A stretch of 64,000 bases of DNA from Burkholderia cenocepacia (GCF_900446215.1 NZ_UAQZ01000013.1:496001-560000); one strand, 5' to 3'; counted from the stretch's first letter, positions 52,086 through 60,424 are shown. The notes: generated from the letters alone by a model not told the origin. Numbers and translations: made by a program.

Positions 52086-52943
52086 ATGTCCGACGTCATC
52101 ACCACCAACCAAGACACCGCACCCGGCGCGTTCGACCTGTCGCCGCGCTCGCTCGAGCAGGCGATGCAGCTCGCGAACATCCTGGCCGATTCCAGCATCG
52201 TGCCGAAGGACTTCATCGGCAAGCCCGGGAACGTGCTCGTCGCGATCCAGTGGGGCATGGAGCTGGGCCTGAAGCCGATGCAGGCGATGCAGAACATCGC
52301 CGTCATCAACGGCCGTCCGTCGCTCTGGGGCGACGCCCTCCTCGCGCTTGTGCTCGCGTCGCCGGTCTGCGAGTACGTGCACGAGTGGGAGGAGAACGGC
52401 ACGGCCTTCATCAAGGTGAAGCGCCGCGGCAAGCCGGAGGACGTCCAGAGCTTCGGCGACGAGGACGCGAAAAAGGCCGGGCTGATCGGCAAGCAAGGCC
52501 CGTGGGCGCAGTACCCGCAGCGCATGAAGAAGATGCGCGCGCGCGCCTTCGCGCTGCGCGACAACTTCGCCGACGTGCTGAAGGGTATCGCCGTGGCCGA
52601 AGAGGTGATGGACATCGAGCCGGTCGAGCGCGACATCACGCCGCGCGCGACGGCGGCGCAGATCGCGCACAGCGCGGCCGACAGTTCGCGGCCCGCGCGA
52701 ACCGAGCGCCACGACGAGATCGTGAAGAAGCTCGAAGACGTCGCGCGCAACCTCGGCTTCGAGCCGTTCAAGGAAGAGTGGACGAAGCTGTCGCGCGATG
52801 ACCGAGCCGCGCTCGGCCTGCGCGAGCGCGATCGCATCGCGGCGATTGCCGGCGCGCCGGTCGTGCATCAGCAGACCGACGGCGCTCCGCAGGACGACGG
52901 CCACGGCGCCGGCCAGCGCGAACCGGGTGGCGACGATGAATAA
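52086..52943 (+). CDS. RecT-like single-strand annealing protein
   Basis: The 285-residue protein has QLANILADSSIVPKDFIGKP, IQWGMELGLKPMQAMQNIAV, INGRPSLWGDALLALV and the helical region YPQRMKKMRARAFALRDNFA, a RecT/Bet family pattern. It anneals complementary strands during phage recombination. It overlaps the exonuclease start by 8 bp, the usual SSAP-exonuclease arrangement. Confidence 0.85.
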   Translation: MSDVITTNQDTAPGAFDLSPRSLEQAMQLANILADSSIVPKDFIGKPGNVLVAIQWGMELGLKPMQAMQNIAVINGRPSLWGDALLALVLASPVCEYVHEWEENGTAFIKVKRRGKPEDVQSFGDEDAKKAGLIGKQGPWAQYPQRMKKMRARAFALRDNFADVLKGIAVAEEVMDIEPVERDITPRATAAQIAHSAADSSRPARTERHDEIVKKLEDVARNLGFEPFKEEWTKLSRDDRAALGLRERDRIAAIAGAPVVHQQTDGAPQDDGHGAGQREPGGDDE

Positions 52944-53616
52944 CGCCATCGACCAGCGCACAGACGCCTGGTTCGCCGCGCGCGCCGGCCGCATCACGGC
53001 GAGCCGCTTCGCGGACGCGATCGCTTTCACCGGCGGCGAGCCGGGCGACGTATACAAGACCGGCCCGAAGAAGGGCCAGCCGAAGCCACGCACGTCGACC
53101 GGCGCGCGCGACAAGTACATGCGCGAGATCGTGTTCGAGCGCCTCGCCGCGACGGCGACGCACGAGGTCGGCGGCCGCGCTACGAAATGGGGCGAGGAAG
53201 TCGAGCCGTTCGGTCGCGAGCAGGCTGAACTCGCGACCGGCTACATCATCGCGCCGGGCGGCTTCTTCACGCATCCGCGATACGAGTTCCTCGGCGCGTC
53301 TCCGGACGGCCTGATTGGCGACGACGGCGGCTATGAATCGAAATGCCCGATGGACGAGGCCGTGCACATCAACACGCTGCTCAACGGCATGCCGGCTGAC
53401 CACATCGCCCAGGTGCAGGGCGGGATGCTCGTCACCGGCCGGCGCTGGTGGCTGTTCGTGTCATACGACCCGCGCGTGCCCGAGCCGTACAGCCTCTACA
53501 CCCAGATCGTGCCGCGCGACGACGCGTATATCGACGGCGTGCTGCTGCCCGGCCTCCTGCAGTTTGAGGCCGAGGTGAACGCCATGATCAAGCGGCTGCA
53601 GCAGCGAGTCGCGTAA
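52936..53616 (+). CDS. YqaJ/lambda-exonuclease-family nuclease
   Basis: The 226-residue protein has the exonuclease pattern: RTDAWFAARAGRITASRFAD, the acidic LGASPDGLIG and the E-x-K in GYESKCPMDEAVH, and QVQGGMLVTGRRWWLFVSYD. It resects DNA ends for the RecT-like partner. Confidence 0.88.
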   Translation: MNNAIDQRTDAWFAARAGRITASRFADAIAFTGGEPGDVYKTGPKKGQPKPRTSTGARDKYMREIVFERLAATATHEVGGRATKWGEEVEPFGREQAELATGYIIAPGGFFTHPRYEFLGASPDGLIGDDGGYESKCPMDEAVHINTLLNGMPADHIAQVQGGMLVTGRRWWLFVSYDPRVPEPYSLYTQIVPRDDAYIDGVLLPGLLQFEAEVNAMIKRLQQRVA

Positions 53617-53795
53617 CCACGAGCCGCGCGGCATCCGTCGCGCGGCAACCACCGGTTTCAGCGGTGGACGCTCGGTGTGACGGGTGGGCGCCGTCACAAC
53701 GCCAAGGTCTGCAGCGCGGCGCCTTCATACAAAGCTGCCACATGCTAGCCGAGTTTCCACCCCTAATGCTGATGCAACGAATTGAGGATGCGACC

Positions 53796-54434
53796 GTGAG
53801 CGTACCCACCGCAGTTTTCCTGTTTGACCGTACCGGCAACATGGCACGGCCGTGGGCCGATGCCGGATACCGCTGCATCTGCTTCGACGTGCAGCACGTC
53901 GGCCGCACCGTGCGCGACGGGGTCATCTTCCAGCACTGGGACGCACTGCTCGGCGCGCCGACGCTGCCGGCTGACTCGACCGCGGTGTTCGGCTTCGCGT
54001 TCCCTCCATGCACGGACCTGGCCGTCAGCGGTGCACGCTGGTTCAAGGAAAAGGGACTGCGCCGGCTGGCCCAGGCGATCGAAATGGTCGCAGTCGCCGA
54101 CGAATTTCTGAACGGGCTCGGCGTGCCGTACGGCATCGAGAACCCGGTGAGCGTGATCTCGTCGCACTGGCGCAAGCCCGACTACACGTTCCATCCGTAC
54201 GAGTTCACGGGGTTCGAGCTGACGGATAACTACAGCAAAAAGACCTGCATATGGGCCGGCGGCGATTTCGAGATGCCGGCACCGAACCGCGCTGATGGAC
54301 TCGGCGCGCCGGACAACCGCATCCACGCTGCCCCCCCCTCCGATGACCGCGGCGACATCCGCTCGGCAACGCCGCTCGGATTTGCGCGGGCTGTGTTCGC
54401 GGCGAACGCGAAGCAACTCACTTTCGAGGAATGA
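53796..54434 (+). CDS. DNA cytosine-methyltransferase-like protein
   Basis: The 212-residue protein has a SAM motif-like opening (FLFDRTGNMARPWADAGYRC), FAFPPCTDLAVSGARW with the motif IV Pro-Cys, and VPYGIENPVSV. It is shorter than classical C5-methylases and has no clear target-recognition domain, so it may be a minimal or divergent enzyme. The GTG at 53,796 follows GAGG and is preferred; an ATG at 53,742 is an alternative. No gene is seen in 53,617-53,795. Confidence 0.65.
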   Translation: MSVPTAVFLFDRTGNMARPWADAGYRCICFDVQHVGRTVRDGVIFQHWDALLGAPTLPADSTAVFGFAFPPCTDLAVSGARWFKEKGLRRLAQAIEMVAVADEFLNGLGVPYGIENPVSVISSHWRKPDYTFHPYEFTGFELTDNYSKKTCIWAGGDFEMPAPNRADGLGAPDNRIHAAPPSDDRGDIRSATPLGFARAVFAANAKQLTFEE

Positions 54435-54436
54435 TC

Positions 54437-54496
54437 ATGACCACCAATAAGAGCCGCGCTGATGCGCTGACGGACCTGCACGCGGAGGGCGAATGA
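54437..54496 (+). other. Short ORF: N-terminal remnant of an LTD(EQ)-type phage protein
   Basis: The 19-codon frame opens TTNKSRADALTDL. This matches the N-terminus of widespread phage proteins that continue ALTDEQ, but the frame stops soon after. The downstream methyltransferase start overlaps its end. It is probably a deletion remnant, although it could serve for coupled translation. Confidence 0.4.
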
Positions 54497-55002
54497 AGTC
54501 TGTGCTTGATCCCTGCTGCGGTAGTCGAATGATGTGGTTCGACCGTCAAGACGAGCGCGCCGAGTTCGGCGACATCCGCTCCGAAACTGTGACCGTCACC
54601 GACCGCTCGCACCGCGAAGACGGCACTCGCACGCTCACCGTTGCGCCTGACCGGATCATGGATTTCCGCGCGCTGCCGCACGCCGATGGCTCGTTCAAGC
54701 TCGTCGTCTTCGATCCGCCCCACCTGGAACGCGCGGGCCCGCGATCGTGGCTTCGCGCGAAGTACGGCGCGCTCGACGCGTCCACATGGCGCGACGACCT
54801 GCGCGCGGGTTTCGCCGAGTGCTTCCGTGTTCTTCAGCCGGCCGGCGTCCTGATCTTCAAATGGAACGAAACGCAGATTCCTGTTCGCGAAATCCTCGCG
54901 CTGACCGATGAGAAGCCGCTGTTCGGCCATCAGTCCGGCAAGCGCAGCGCTACGCACTGGATCTGCTTCATGAAGGGAGAAAACCATGTCGAATCGCGAT
55001 AA
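54493..55002 (+). CDS. SAM-dependent (DNA adenine-type) methyltransferase-like protein
   Basis: The 169-residue protein has MKSVLDPCCGSRMMWFD as motif I and VVFDPPHLERAG as a DPPY-like motif IV, then VLQPAGVLIFKWNETQIPV. It resembles small phage N6-adenine or N4-cytosine methylases. It may protect phage DNA from restriction. The catalytic tyrosine position is His (DPPH), as in some phage relatives. Confidence 0.75.
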   Translation: MKSVLDPCCGSRMMWFDRQDERAEFGDIRSETVTVTDRSHREDGTRTLTVAPDRIMDFRALPHADGSFKLVVFDPPHLERAGPRSWLRAKYGALDASTWRDDLRAGFAECFRVLQPAGVLIFKWNETQIPVREILALTDEKPLFGHQSGKRSATHWICFMKGENHVESR

Positions 55003-55897
55003 CGCCGCATCCCCTGTCGAGCAGCCCGCAGCAGCGCCGAAACCAGTAGTGCTGGAACACGTAGCTGTCGCAGAAGATGGCGGTCGGCTTCGTTGGATGA
55101 CCGGTCGCAAGCCGCGCGATTGCGAGCTTTACGCAGCGCCAGATGGTTGTCACGCTCCGTTCCTCTATGTCGCTCCGCAACCCGCACCCGCGCCGGCGGA
55201 CGAGCGGGCGGCGTTCGAGCGCCACCAAGGCTATCCGCGTCCCGAGTATGACGGCGCTGCGCAGGAAGCATGGGATTACCACCGAAAGACGTGGCTGGCC
55301 GCGCTCGCCTTTGCCCGCGCCTCCTCTGCCAACGAGACGGGGGCGGAAGGGGCGACCGACTCGAATGGCCTGATCTCGCGCCCGGATCTCGAAAGCGACC
55401 CATTGTGGCAATGGCGATGCATCGCCAATGAGGCCGAGGTCGTTGTGAATTGGAAGGGGAAATTCCTGATGCTGAGCGAGGAAATGTGCGTTCGGCTCGG
55501 CTCGGTACTAGAGGACGCCGCTCGCGCCCCCGCGCAGGCGCCGGAACTGGTGGCGATCCCAGCCGGCTGGAAGCTTGTGCCGATCGAGCCGGTGGCTGAG
55601 ATGCAGATTCCGAGCTACTTGCCGGACGTCGATTGGCCGACACGGAGACGGATTTACCACGACATGGTTGCCGCTGCCCCGCAGCCTACCGCGCAGGCAG
55701 ACGCTCGGGAGCGGCTGACGGACGAGCAGCACGCCAAGGTGCGACTCGGCCTCACGGCGGCCAAGAAATTCATCGCGAACGGCATCGAGCTCGGCTTCAT
55801 CCGGATGCCCGACGCTGATTGTCCAGATCCCGCGCACGACACGCCGAAGTTGATCGACGAGGCGCTCGCCCTTCTCAAAGGAGCCAACAATGTGTAA
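54986..55897 (+). CDS. Composite early phage protein (303 aa)
   Basis: The protein has an N-terminal segment with LYVAPQP, a middle with EYDGAAQEAWDYHRKTWLAA and a C-terminal module beginning ERLTDEQHAKVRLGLTAAKK. It looks like joined small modules. It overlaps the methyltransferase by 17 bp and the next gene by 8 bp. Function is unknown. Confidence 0.62.
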   Translation: MSNRDNAASPVEQPAAAPKPVVLEHVAVAEDGGRLRWMTGRKPRDCELYAAPDGCHAPFLYVAPQPAPAPADERAAFERHQGYPRPEYDGAAQEAWDYHRKTWLAALAFARASSANETGAEGATDSNGLISRPDLESDPLWQWRCIANEAEVVVNWKGKFLMLSEEMCVRLGSVLEDAARAPAQAPELVAIPAGWKLVPIEPVAEMQIPSYLPDVDWPTRRRIYHDMVAAAPQPTAQADARERLTDEQHAKVRLGLTAAKKFIANGIELGFIRMPDADCPDPAHDTPKLIDEALALLKGANNV

Positions 55898-56183
55898 CTA
55901 CTCCGGCTCGCACTTCGGCGCGCCCTACCCGGACGCCTGCTGCATCGACGGCTATTTGTGGGACGAGGATAGCTGCTACGAGCCCGGCGGCCCGCTCTAT
56001 AACGGCGGCAACATTCCTTGCCCGGCCTGCAACCTCGATAAGTTCGTCGACTACCACGCCGACGACACGTGGACCGGCGGGAACGCGCGCCAGCGTCGCA
56101 AATTTCGCCGCACCTATCTGCGCGATCTCCGCGCGCGAATTCTGCGCAAGCTCGGACTGAACGGAGCCAACCATGCCGAATAA
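55890..56183 (+). CDS. Cys-rich early phage protein (97 aa)
   Basis: The protein has several Cys residues (PDACCIDGYLWDEDSC and IPCPACN) that could bind zinc, followed by a basic helical tail (ARQRRKFRRTYLRDLRARIL). It may bind nucleic acid. No family is recognised. Confidence 0.62.
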   Translation: MCNYSGSHFGAPYPDACCIDGYLWDEDSCYEPGGPLYNGGNIPCPACNLDKFVDYHADDTWTGGNARQRRKFRRTYLRDLRARILRKLGLNGANHAE

Positions 56184-56562
56184 CAACGTGCTGACGGACG
56201 AGCAGCGCGAGGTTGTGCAAGCCTGCGTGGACGTGATGCTGCACCGTGGCATTTCCACCGACAAAGACCATCCTGAGCGTATCGCCCTTGATCGTGCGCA
56301 GGCCCTTCTCGCCGCCCATCCGGGCACGCCGGAGCCGCGCGCCGAGGTGACGGACCCATTCCGCGAGTTGCTTGAGGTACTCATCGACATCTACGACGAC
56401 CAGCGCAACAACGCGCCGGAGGATCGTTGCTACACCGAGGGTGCGTGGTCGGAGGTGCTTGGGGAGGTCCGAGCGTTGCTCGCGCCGCTCCCCGATCCTG
56501 CGCGCGTTGCAGCAGAGTCGCCCGACTGGATCAAGAATGCCCTGCCGCCGGAGAGCGTATGA
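56173..56562 (+). CDS. LTDEQ-module early phage protein (129 aa)
   Basis: The protein begins VLTDEQREVVQACVDVMLHR and continues with helical segments and RNNAPEDRCYTEGAW. Its opening module is shared with nearby genes. It overlaps its neighbours by 11 and 4 bp. Function is unknown. Confidence 0.62.
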   Translation: MPNNNVLTDEQREVVQACVDVMLHRGISTDKDHPERIALDRAQALLAAHPGTPEPRAEVTDPFRELLEVLIDIYDDQRNNAPEDRCYTEGAWSEVLGEVRALLAPLPDPARVAAESPDWIKNALPPESV

Positions 56563-56801
56563 AGCTCGGTGAACTGCTCAAGAGCCGACGCGAAGCGCTC
56601 GGCATGACGCTGGAGGACGTGGCTGACGCGACTGGCTCGTCGAAGTCCTACGTCTGGGAACTGGAATCCGGTCGCTCGTACAAGATGGGGTTGCCGCTCG
56701 CGGCACGCTTTGCCATCGCCCTCGGGTTGCAGGTCAGCATGATGGCTGCGGCCGCGCTTGAATCCGAGGCGAATGCCGCCCGCGCAGGAGAAGCATCATG
56801 A
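56559..56801 (+). CDS. XRE-family HTH regulator (80 aa)
   Basis: The protein has a Cro/CI-type HTH from residue 3 to about 60 (LGELLKSRREALGMTLEDVA, DATGSSKSYVWELESGRS). Its ATG overlaps the preceding stop. It may control the early unit or a host gene; its site is unknown. Confidence 0.8.
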   Translation: MKLGELLKSRREALGMTLEDVADATGSSKSYVWELESGRSYKMGLPLAARFAIALGLQVSMMAAAALESEANAARAGEAS

Positions 56802-57103
56802 AAGATCCGATTCTGTCGCGCGAGGAAGTCGAAGCGCTCGCGCATCGCATCTGCTCCCGATATATCCACTCCGAGGACATCTATCTTCGCCAGTACACGT
56901 TCAGGCTTCTGACGCTCGAACAGTTGGCCGGCGCCTTCGAAGCCGCCGTTCTGGAGAGGGTTTGCGGGGAGCCGGTGGTTTGGCAGTGGCGTCGCGGCGA
57001 TGAACCGTGGTCGCTGGAGCGCACCTTTTACACGGAAGTGTTCGCCACTACGGACGATTCAGAAGTCAGGCCGCTGTACGCCATCAACCGGAGCAAAGCA
57101 TGA
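56798..57103 (+). CDS. Early phage protein (101 aa)
   Basis: The protein has SREEVEALAHRICSRYIHSE and WQWRRGDEPWSLERTFYTEV, modules that recur in Burkholderia and Pseudomonas phage proteins of unknown role. It is coupled to both neighbours. Confidence 0.6.
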   Translation: MKDPILSREEVEALAHRICSRYIHSEDIYLRQYTFRLLTLEQLAGAFEAAVLERVCGEPVVWQWRRGDEPWSLERTFYTEVFATTDDSEVRPLYAINRSKA

Positions 57104-57384
57104 AGACCGAAGTCGGAGAATTCGCAGACTTCTGCCAAGCCGTGGCCAGAGAGATGAAGGCCAAAGATCCAACCATCAAGTCGCATGAAGTGTTCTCGTC
57201 GATCGCATTCGGATTGTGGCGTGAAAAGGTCATGCCCGTGAGAAACGGAACTATTGATGAATGTGCGATGTGTGCAGAGATCCATTCGCAATATCCGATC
57301 ACCACTGATTTTGATCGTGGCTATGACAAGGCTCGAAAGGATGCGGCAAAGTCGATTCGAAAACTAAAGGACCGCCAATCATGA
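57100..57384 (+). CDS. Early phage protein (94 aa)
   Basis: The protein is helical and basic at its end and includes a CAMCAEIHS segment. The ATG overlaps the preceding stop. No family is recognised. Confidence 0.58.
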   Translation: MKTEVGEFADFCQAVAREMKAKDPTIKSHEVFSSIAFGLWREKVMPVRNGTIDECAMCAEIHSQYPITTDFDRGYDKARKDAAKSIRKLKDRQS

Positions 57385-57704
57385 AGATCACCGATGACAT
57401 GCTGACGGAGGAGCAACGGTCCGCCGTTGAAATTGCCCTGTCGCTGATTGGACTTAGTTCTGACCCGCGTACGCAAAAGGCATACAAGGGACTGCGATCG
57501 CTTCTGGCCGCTCGCCGCACCACGCCCGACAGGGAGTGCGAGTGGAAGTGCGACGACGTAGACAACGGTATCTGGGAATCGTCCTGCGGTGAGTCGTGGT
57601 CGTTCATCGATGGCGGTCCGGTCGAAAACCGGATGCTGTTCTGCCATCGGTGCGGCGGCAAGCTCAAGACCGCCCCCACTAGCGATCAGGGAGAGAAGTC
57701 GTGA
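57381..57704 (+). CDS. LTEEQ-module zinc-ribbon protein (107 aa)
   Basis: The protein opens with MLTEEQRSAVEIALSLIGLS and has a C-terminal zinc ribbon formed by WKCDD, SSCGES and FCHRCGGKL. This type is common in phage early regions. It is coupled to the next gene. Confidence 0.65.
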   Translation: MKITDDMLTEEQRSAVEIALSLIGLSSDPRTQKAYKGLRSLLAARRTTPDRECEWKCDDVDNGIWESSCGESWSFIDGGPVENRMLFCHRCGGKLKTAPTSDQGEKS

Positions 57705-57820
57705 AGCTCTGTTGGCACAAATGGCGCTGGCACTCAGTCCAGCTCAACAGGTCCGGCTCATACTTTCAGCCGGGTTACTGCTGCAAATGCGGCAAAGCAA
57801 AAATCAGGTGGATCAGATGA
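57701..57820 (+). CDS. Tiny zinc-ribbon peptide (39 aa)
   Basis: The GTG at 57,701 overlaps the preceding stop and the frame ends at 57,820 with an ATGA to the next gene. The peptide has Cys and His residues (LCWHKWRWH and GYCCKCGKA) that could bind one zinc. Overlap on both sides supports real translation. Confidence 0.55.
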   Translation: MKLCWHKWRWHSVQLNRSGSYFQPGYCCKCGKAKIRWIR

Positions 57821-58188
57821 CAGTCGACACCGAGAAGATGAAAGCGCTGGCGGCGAAGCTGCGTGGCGAGGACGAGTTTTCGAAGTCCATCACCAACTTC
57901 CACTACTGGGAGCAATTGCCGCAAACGCGAACTGAAGCCGCCGACGCCATCGACACCTTGCTCGCCGCTCTCGAAGCCACAGCTGCGGATACTGAGCGAC
58001 TAGATTTTCTGATCGACCAGCAAGCATGGGTGCAATGGGCGATGCGCGATGGTTCGATTCGGCAGTGCCAAGTCTACGATCAGGACGAGGACGAAAACTA
58101 TCACATCCTGTCCGGAGATGATCGCTATTTCAACACGCCGCGCGACGCTATCGACGCCGCCCTCTCCCAACGCCAGGAGGAATCGTGA
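57817..58188 (+). CDS. Early phage protein with internal repeats of helical modules (123 aa)
   Basis: The protein has TEAADAIDTLLAALEATAAD and ERLDFLIDQQAWVQW followed by FNTPRDAIDAAL, a frequent phage module. It starts at an ATG overlapping the preceding stop. Function is unknown. Confidence 0.62.
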   Translation: MTVDTEKMKALAAKLRGEDEFSKSITNFHYWEQLPQTRTEAADAIDTLLAALEATAADTERLDFLIDQQAWVQWAMRDGSIRQCQVYDQDEDENYHILSGDDRYFNTPRDAIDAALSQRQEES

Positions 58189-58706
58189 GCGCCATCATCA
58201 GCCAATGCGGAAAGTTTCGCTACCGCCTCGACCGCGAGGTGCAGATGGACGGATTGACGTTCGCGTATTTCGGCATCAACCCATCTACGGCAGATGCCAC
58301 GCTGGACGACGCAACGGTGCGGAAATGGATCGGCTTCACGAAAGTCAATGGCGGCCGGCGCTTCATCGTCGGCAACGTATCAGCCTATCGAGCCACTGAC
58401 GTCAAAGAGTTGGCCGACGTTCTGATAACGCCTGACCAGTGGCGCGCGAACCTGGTCCAGCTCAGCCGCATTATCGAAGATGCCGACGTGCTCGTCCCAT
58501 GCTGGGGGAATCGTTCGAAGGCACCGAAGCACATGCGAAACGACTTCGATACCGTTCTTGCCATGCTGCAAACCAGCGGAAAACCGGTGAAGCACTTCGG
58601 CCTGACACAGAGCGGTGATCCGAAGCATCCGCTGATGCTCGGCTACGACACGAAGCTGATCGAATGGGCTAGCCGCGCCCCTGCTAGTGAGGGAGAACAG
58701 AAATGA
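58185..58706 (+). CDS. DUF1643 protein
   Basis: The 173-residue protein has the DUF1643 pattern: FAYFGINPSTADATLDDATV, RFIVGNVSAYRATD and CWGNRSK, with a DNA-glycosylase-like look. The family's function is not established. The GTG start overlaps the preceding stop. Confidence 0.82.
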   Translation: MSAIISQCGKFRYRLDREVQMDGLTFAYFGINPSTADATLDDATVRKWIGFTKVNGGRRFIVGNVSAYRATDVKELADVLITPDQWRANLVQLSRIIEDADVLVPCWGNRSKAPKHMRNDFDTVLAMLQTSGKPVKHFGLTQSGDPKHPLMLGYDTKLIEWASRAPASEGEQK

Positions 58707-59035
58707 CCAGCCGCCGCATCAACGGCACCGCCGTCTACGAAGTCCTGCTCACCGGAACGCACACCGCGCGCGAGATCGCGACCAAGCTCGGGACATCGAC
58801 CTCATTCGTGCAGTGCTTCCTCGACACGCTGTTCTATGCCGGGCGCATCAGGATCGATCGACGTGTGCAGACGGATACGGCGTACGAGGTGACGCCGGCC
58901 GCGGTGCCGCGTGCGCCACTCGACACGCCGGCCGCCGGGCCGCGCCTCGCACCCAACCTGCAATCCACGCTCGCCGGCTACGATCGCGAGATCAGCCGCC
59001 GTGTCGAGCTCGCTATGACCACGAGGGGAAAATGA
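58703..59035 (+). CDS. Winged-HTH-like early protein (110 aa)
   Basis: The N-terminal half has an HTH-like stretch (GTHTAREIATKLGTSTSFVQ) followed by a wing (GRIRIDRRVQTDTAYEV). The C-terminus is Pro/Ala rich. It may bind DNA. Confidence 0.65.
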   Translation: MTSRRINGTAVYEVLLTGTHTAREIATKLGTSTSFVQCFLDTLFYAGRIRIDRRVQTDTAYEVTPAAVPRAPLDTPAAGPRLAPNLQSTLAGYDREISRRVELAMTTRGK

Positions 59036-59097
59036 AGGAACGCCCGATTCTGTGGGTTATCGAATTTCGGAGGATCGATGGATCTGAAAAGCGGTAA
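59032..59097 (+). CDS. Possible 21-residue coupling peptide
   Basis: An ATG overlapping the preceding stop opens a 21-codon frame (MKERPILWVIEFRRIDG). It ends inside the excisionase-like gene, whose GGAGG ribosome site it contains. It may only serve translational coupling. Confidence 0.3.
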   Translation: MKERPILWVIEFRRIDGSEKR

Positions 59098-59386
59098 GCG
59101 CGTCAGCGCAAAGGAAGCGGCTGCCATTCTCGGCGTGCCATATCAAAACATCAGCCGAATCGATCGGACCTGCACCATCATTCAGCGATTCCGGCTGGGC
59201 CACAAAACGTACGTGTACGATCTCGATTCGCTTTATAGGTATCTCGCAGCATGCCAATCGAAACCATCTCCAAGAATGGCAAACGTCGCTACCGGTGGAC
59301 GTTCGAGCGCGTCATCGAGGGTGACCGCATCCGAAAAACAAAGCTCATCCCTGCGGGACTTTCTGCGCGCGAGGCTGACGAGTTAG
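59078..59386 (+). CDS. Excisionase-like HTH protein
   Basis: The 102-residue protein has a MerR/excisionase-type HTH (KRVSAKEAAAILGVPYQNIS) and VYDLDSLYRYLAA. GGAGG precedes its ATG. It overlaps the integrase by 136 bp in another frame, and its last 45 residues are of low complexity. Position before int supports a recombination directionality factor. Confidence 0.62.
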   Translation: MDLKSGKRVSAKEAAAILGVPYQNISRIDRTCTIIQRFRLGHKTYVYDLDSLYRYLAACQSKPSPRMANVATGGRSSASSRVTASEKQSSSLRDFLRARLTS

Positions 59387-60240
59387 GCCGCCAATGGGAT
59401 GCCGAGGTATATGCAATTGCCACGGGCGCACGAAAGCAGATCGTCACGATCGGGGAATGCGTTCGCATCCATGTCATGGACAAGGGTTCTGAGTGGAAGG
59501 ACCATGACGGACGGGTTCAAATCCTGACCAAATACGCTCCCGAATACGATGGACAGGATGCGCTTGATCTCTACGACTGGTCGATACGATTTGCCGGGTA
59601 CATGCGCGCCAAAGTCGACCGCCAAGGGCGCCCCAAGAAACCCAGCTCAGACGGGACGATCCACAACACATTCGGCTATCTGCGAGCGGCGATCAAGTAT
59701 GCGCACAAGATCGGGAAGCTCGATTACGACCAGACGGCAAAAATGGTCATCCCGAAGCCGAGTGACGAGCGCCATGTCTACAAGGGTCGGCGCGAAATGC
59801 TGGAGATCGCGAGAGCTTGCTCACACCGACAAACACGGGCCGCCATCCGAGTTGCGTTCTATTCCGGGATGCGGATGAGCGAAATTCTGCGCGCGGTTCC
59901 AACCAAGGATGGATTCTCCCTTGGAACGACAAAGAATGGTCGACCGCGGCTAATTCCGATTCATCCGCGAATCACCGTCATTGCCCGGAGCGTGAAATTT
60001 ACCGCGCCAGCGTGGAAGATCAAGGACGAATGGGCCAAGGCTCGCCGGAAGTCTGGGCACATGGGCGTGCGGTTCCACGACCTTCGCCATAGCGCGGCCT
60101 CGGAAATGATCAACGCCGGAATCGACCTCTACACGGTCGCCGGGGTGCTGGGCCACAAGACGACGACGTCGACCAAACGGTATGCTCACTTGGTGACCGA
60201 TCGACTCGCGGAAGCCGTCAAGAAGATTGGGCGATCTTGA
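59251..60240 (+). CDS. int: Tyrosine recombinase integrase
   Basis: The 329-residue protein has the catalytic set R208 (YSGMRMSEIL), H276 and R279 (FHDLRHSAAS), H302 (LGHKTT) and Y311 (KRYAHLV). It belongs to the phage integrases that use tRNA genes. It lies 88 bp from the 3' end of selC, facing attR. It should integrate and excise the prophage at the TTTGAAG core. Confidence 0.92.
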   Translation: MPIETISKNGKRRYRWTFERVIEGDRIRKTKLIPAGLSAREADELGRQWDAEVYAIATGARKQIVTIGECVRIHVMDKGSEWKDHDGRVQILTKYAPEYDGQDALDLYDWSIRFAGYMRAKVDRQGRPKKPSSDGTIHNTFGYLRAAIKYAHKIGKLDYDQTAKMVIPKPSDERHVYKGRREMLEIARACSHRQTRAAIRVAFYSGMRMSEILRAVPTKDGFSLGTTKNGRPRLIPIHPRITVIARSVKFTAPAWKIKDEWAKARRKSGHMGVRFHDLRHSAASEMINAGIDLYTVAGVLGHKTTTSTKRYAHLVTDRLAEAVKKIGRS

Positions 60241-60328
60241 CCCGGCTACACGAATCGGGCAGAAAAACCCACACCGCAAGGCGTTTCGATGCTCCGATTG
60301 AGGCACATCGAAACGCCTTAAACCATTG

Positions 60329-60424
60329 TGGCGGAAGGCAGCCAGAGTCGAACTGACCCGGGAGTGTCTGACACCCCCAACCGGATTTGAAGCCCGGCCG
60401 TACCACCGGATACGAATGCCTTCC
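60329..60424 (-). tRNA. selC: tRNA-Sec (selC), apparent host/phage chimera at attR
   Basis: The 96-nt minus-strand gene has an 8-bp acceptor stem (GGAAGGCA/TGCCTTCC), a 6-bp D stem, anticodon TCA in the loop CTTCAAA, a long variable arm and an encoded CCA. It reads UGA as selenocysteine. The 3' half differs from the displaced half at attL, and its anticodon stem closes with a G-T pair that would be G-C with the displaced half. The 3' half therefore probably came with the phage. Confidence 0.93.

Noticed and set aside
51206..52837. Long minus-strand frames across the coiled-coil and RecT-like genes
   Set aside because: They mirror the repetitive Glu/Arg codons of the plus-strand genes and have no domains.
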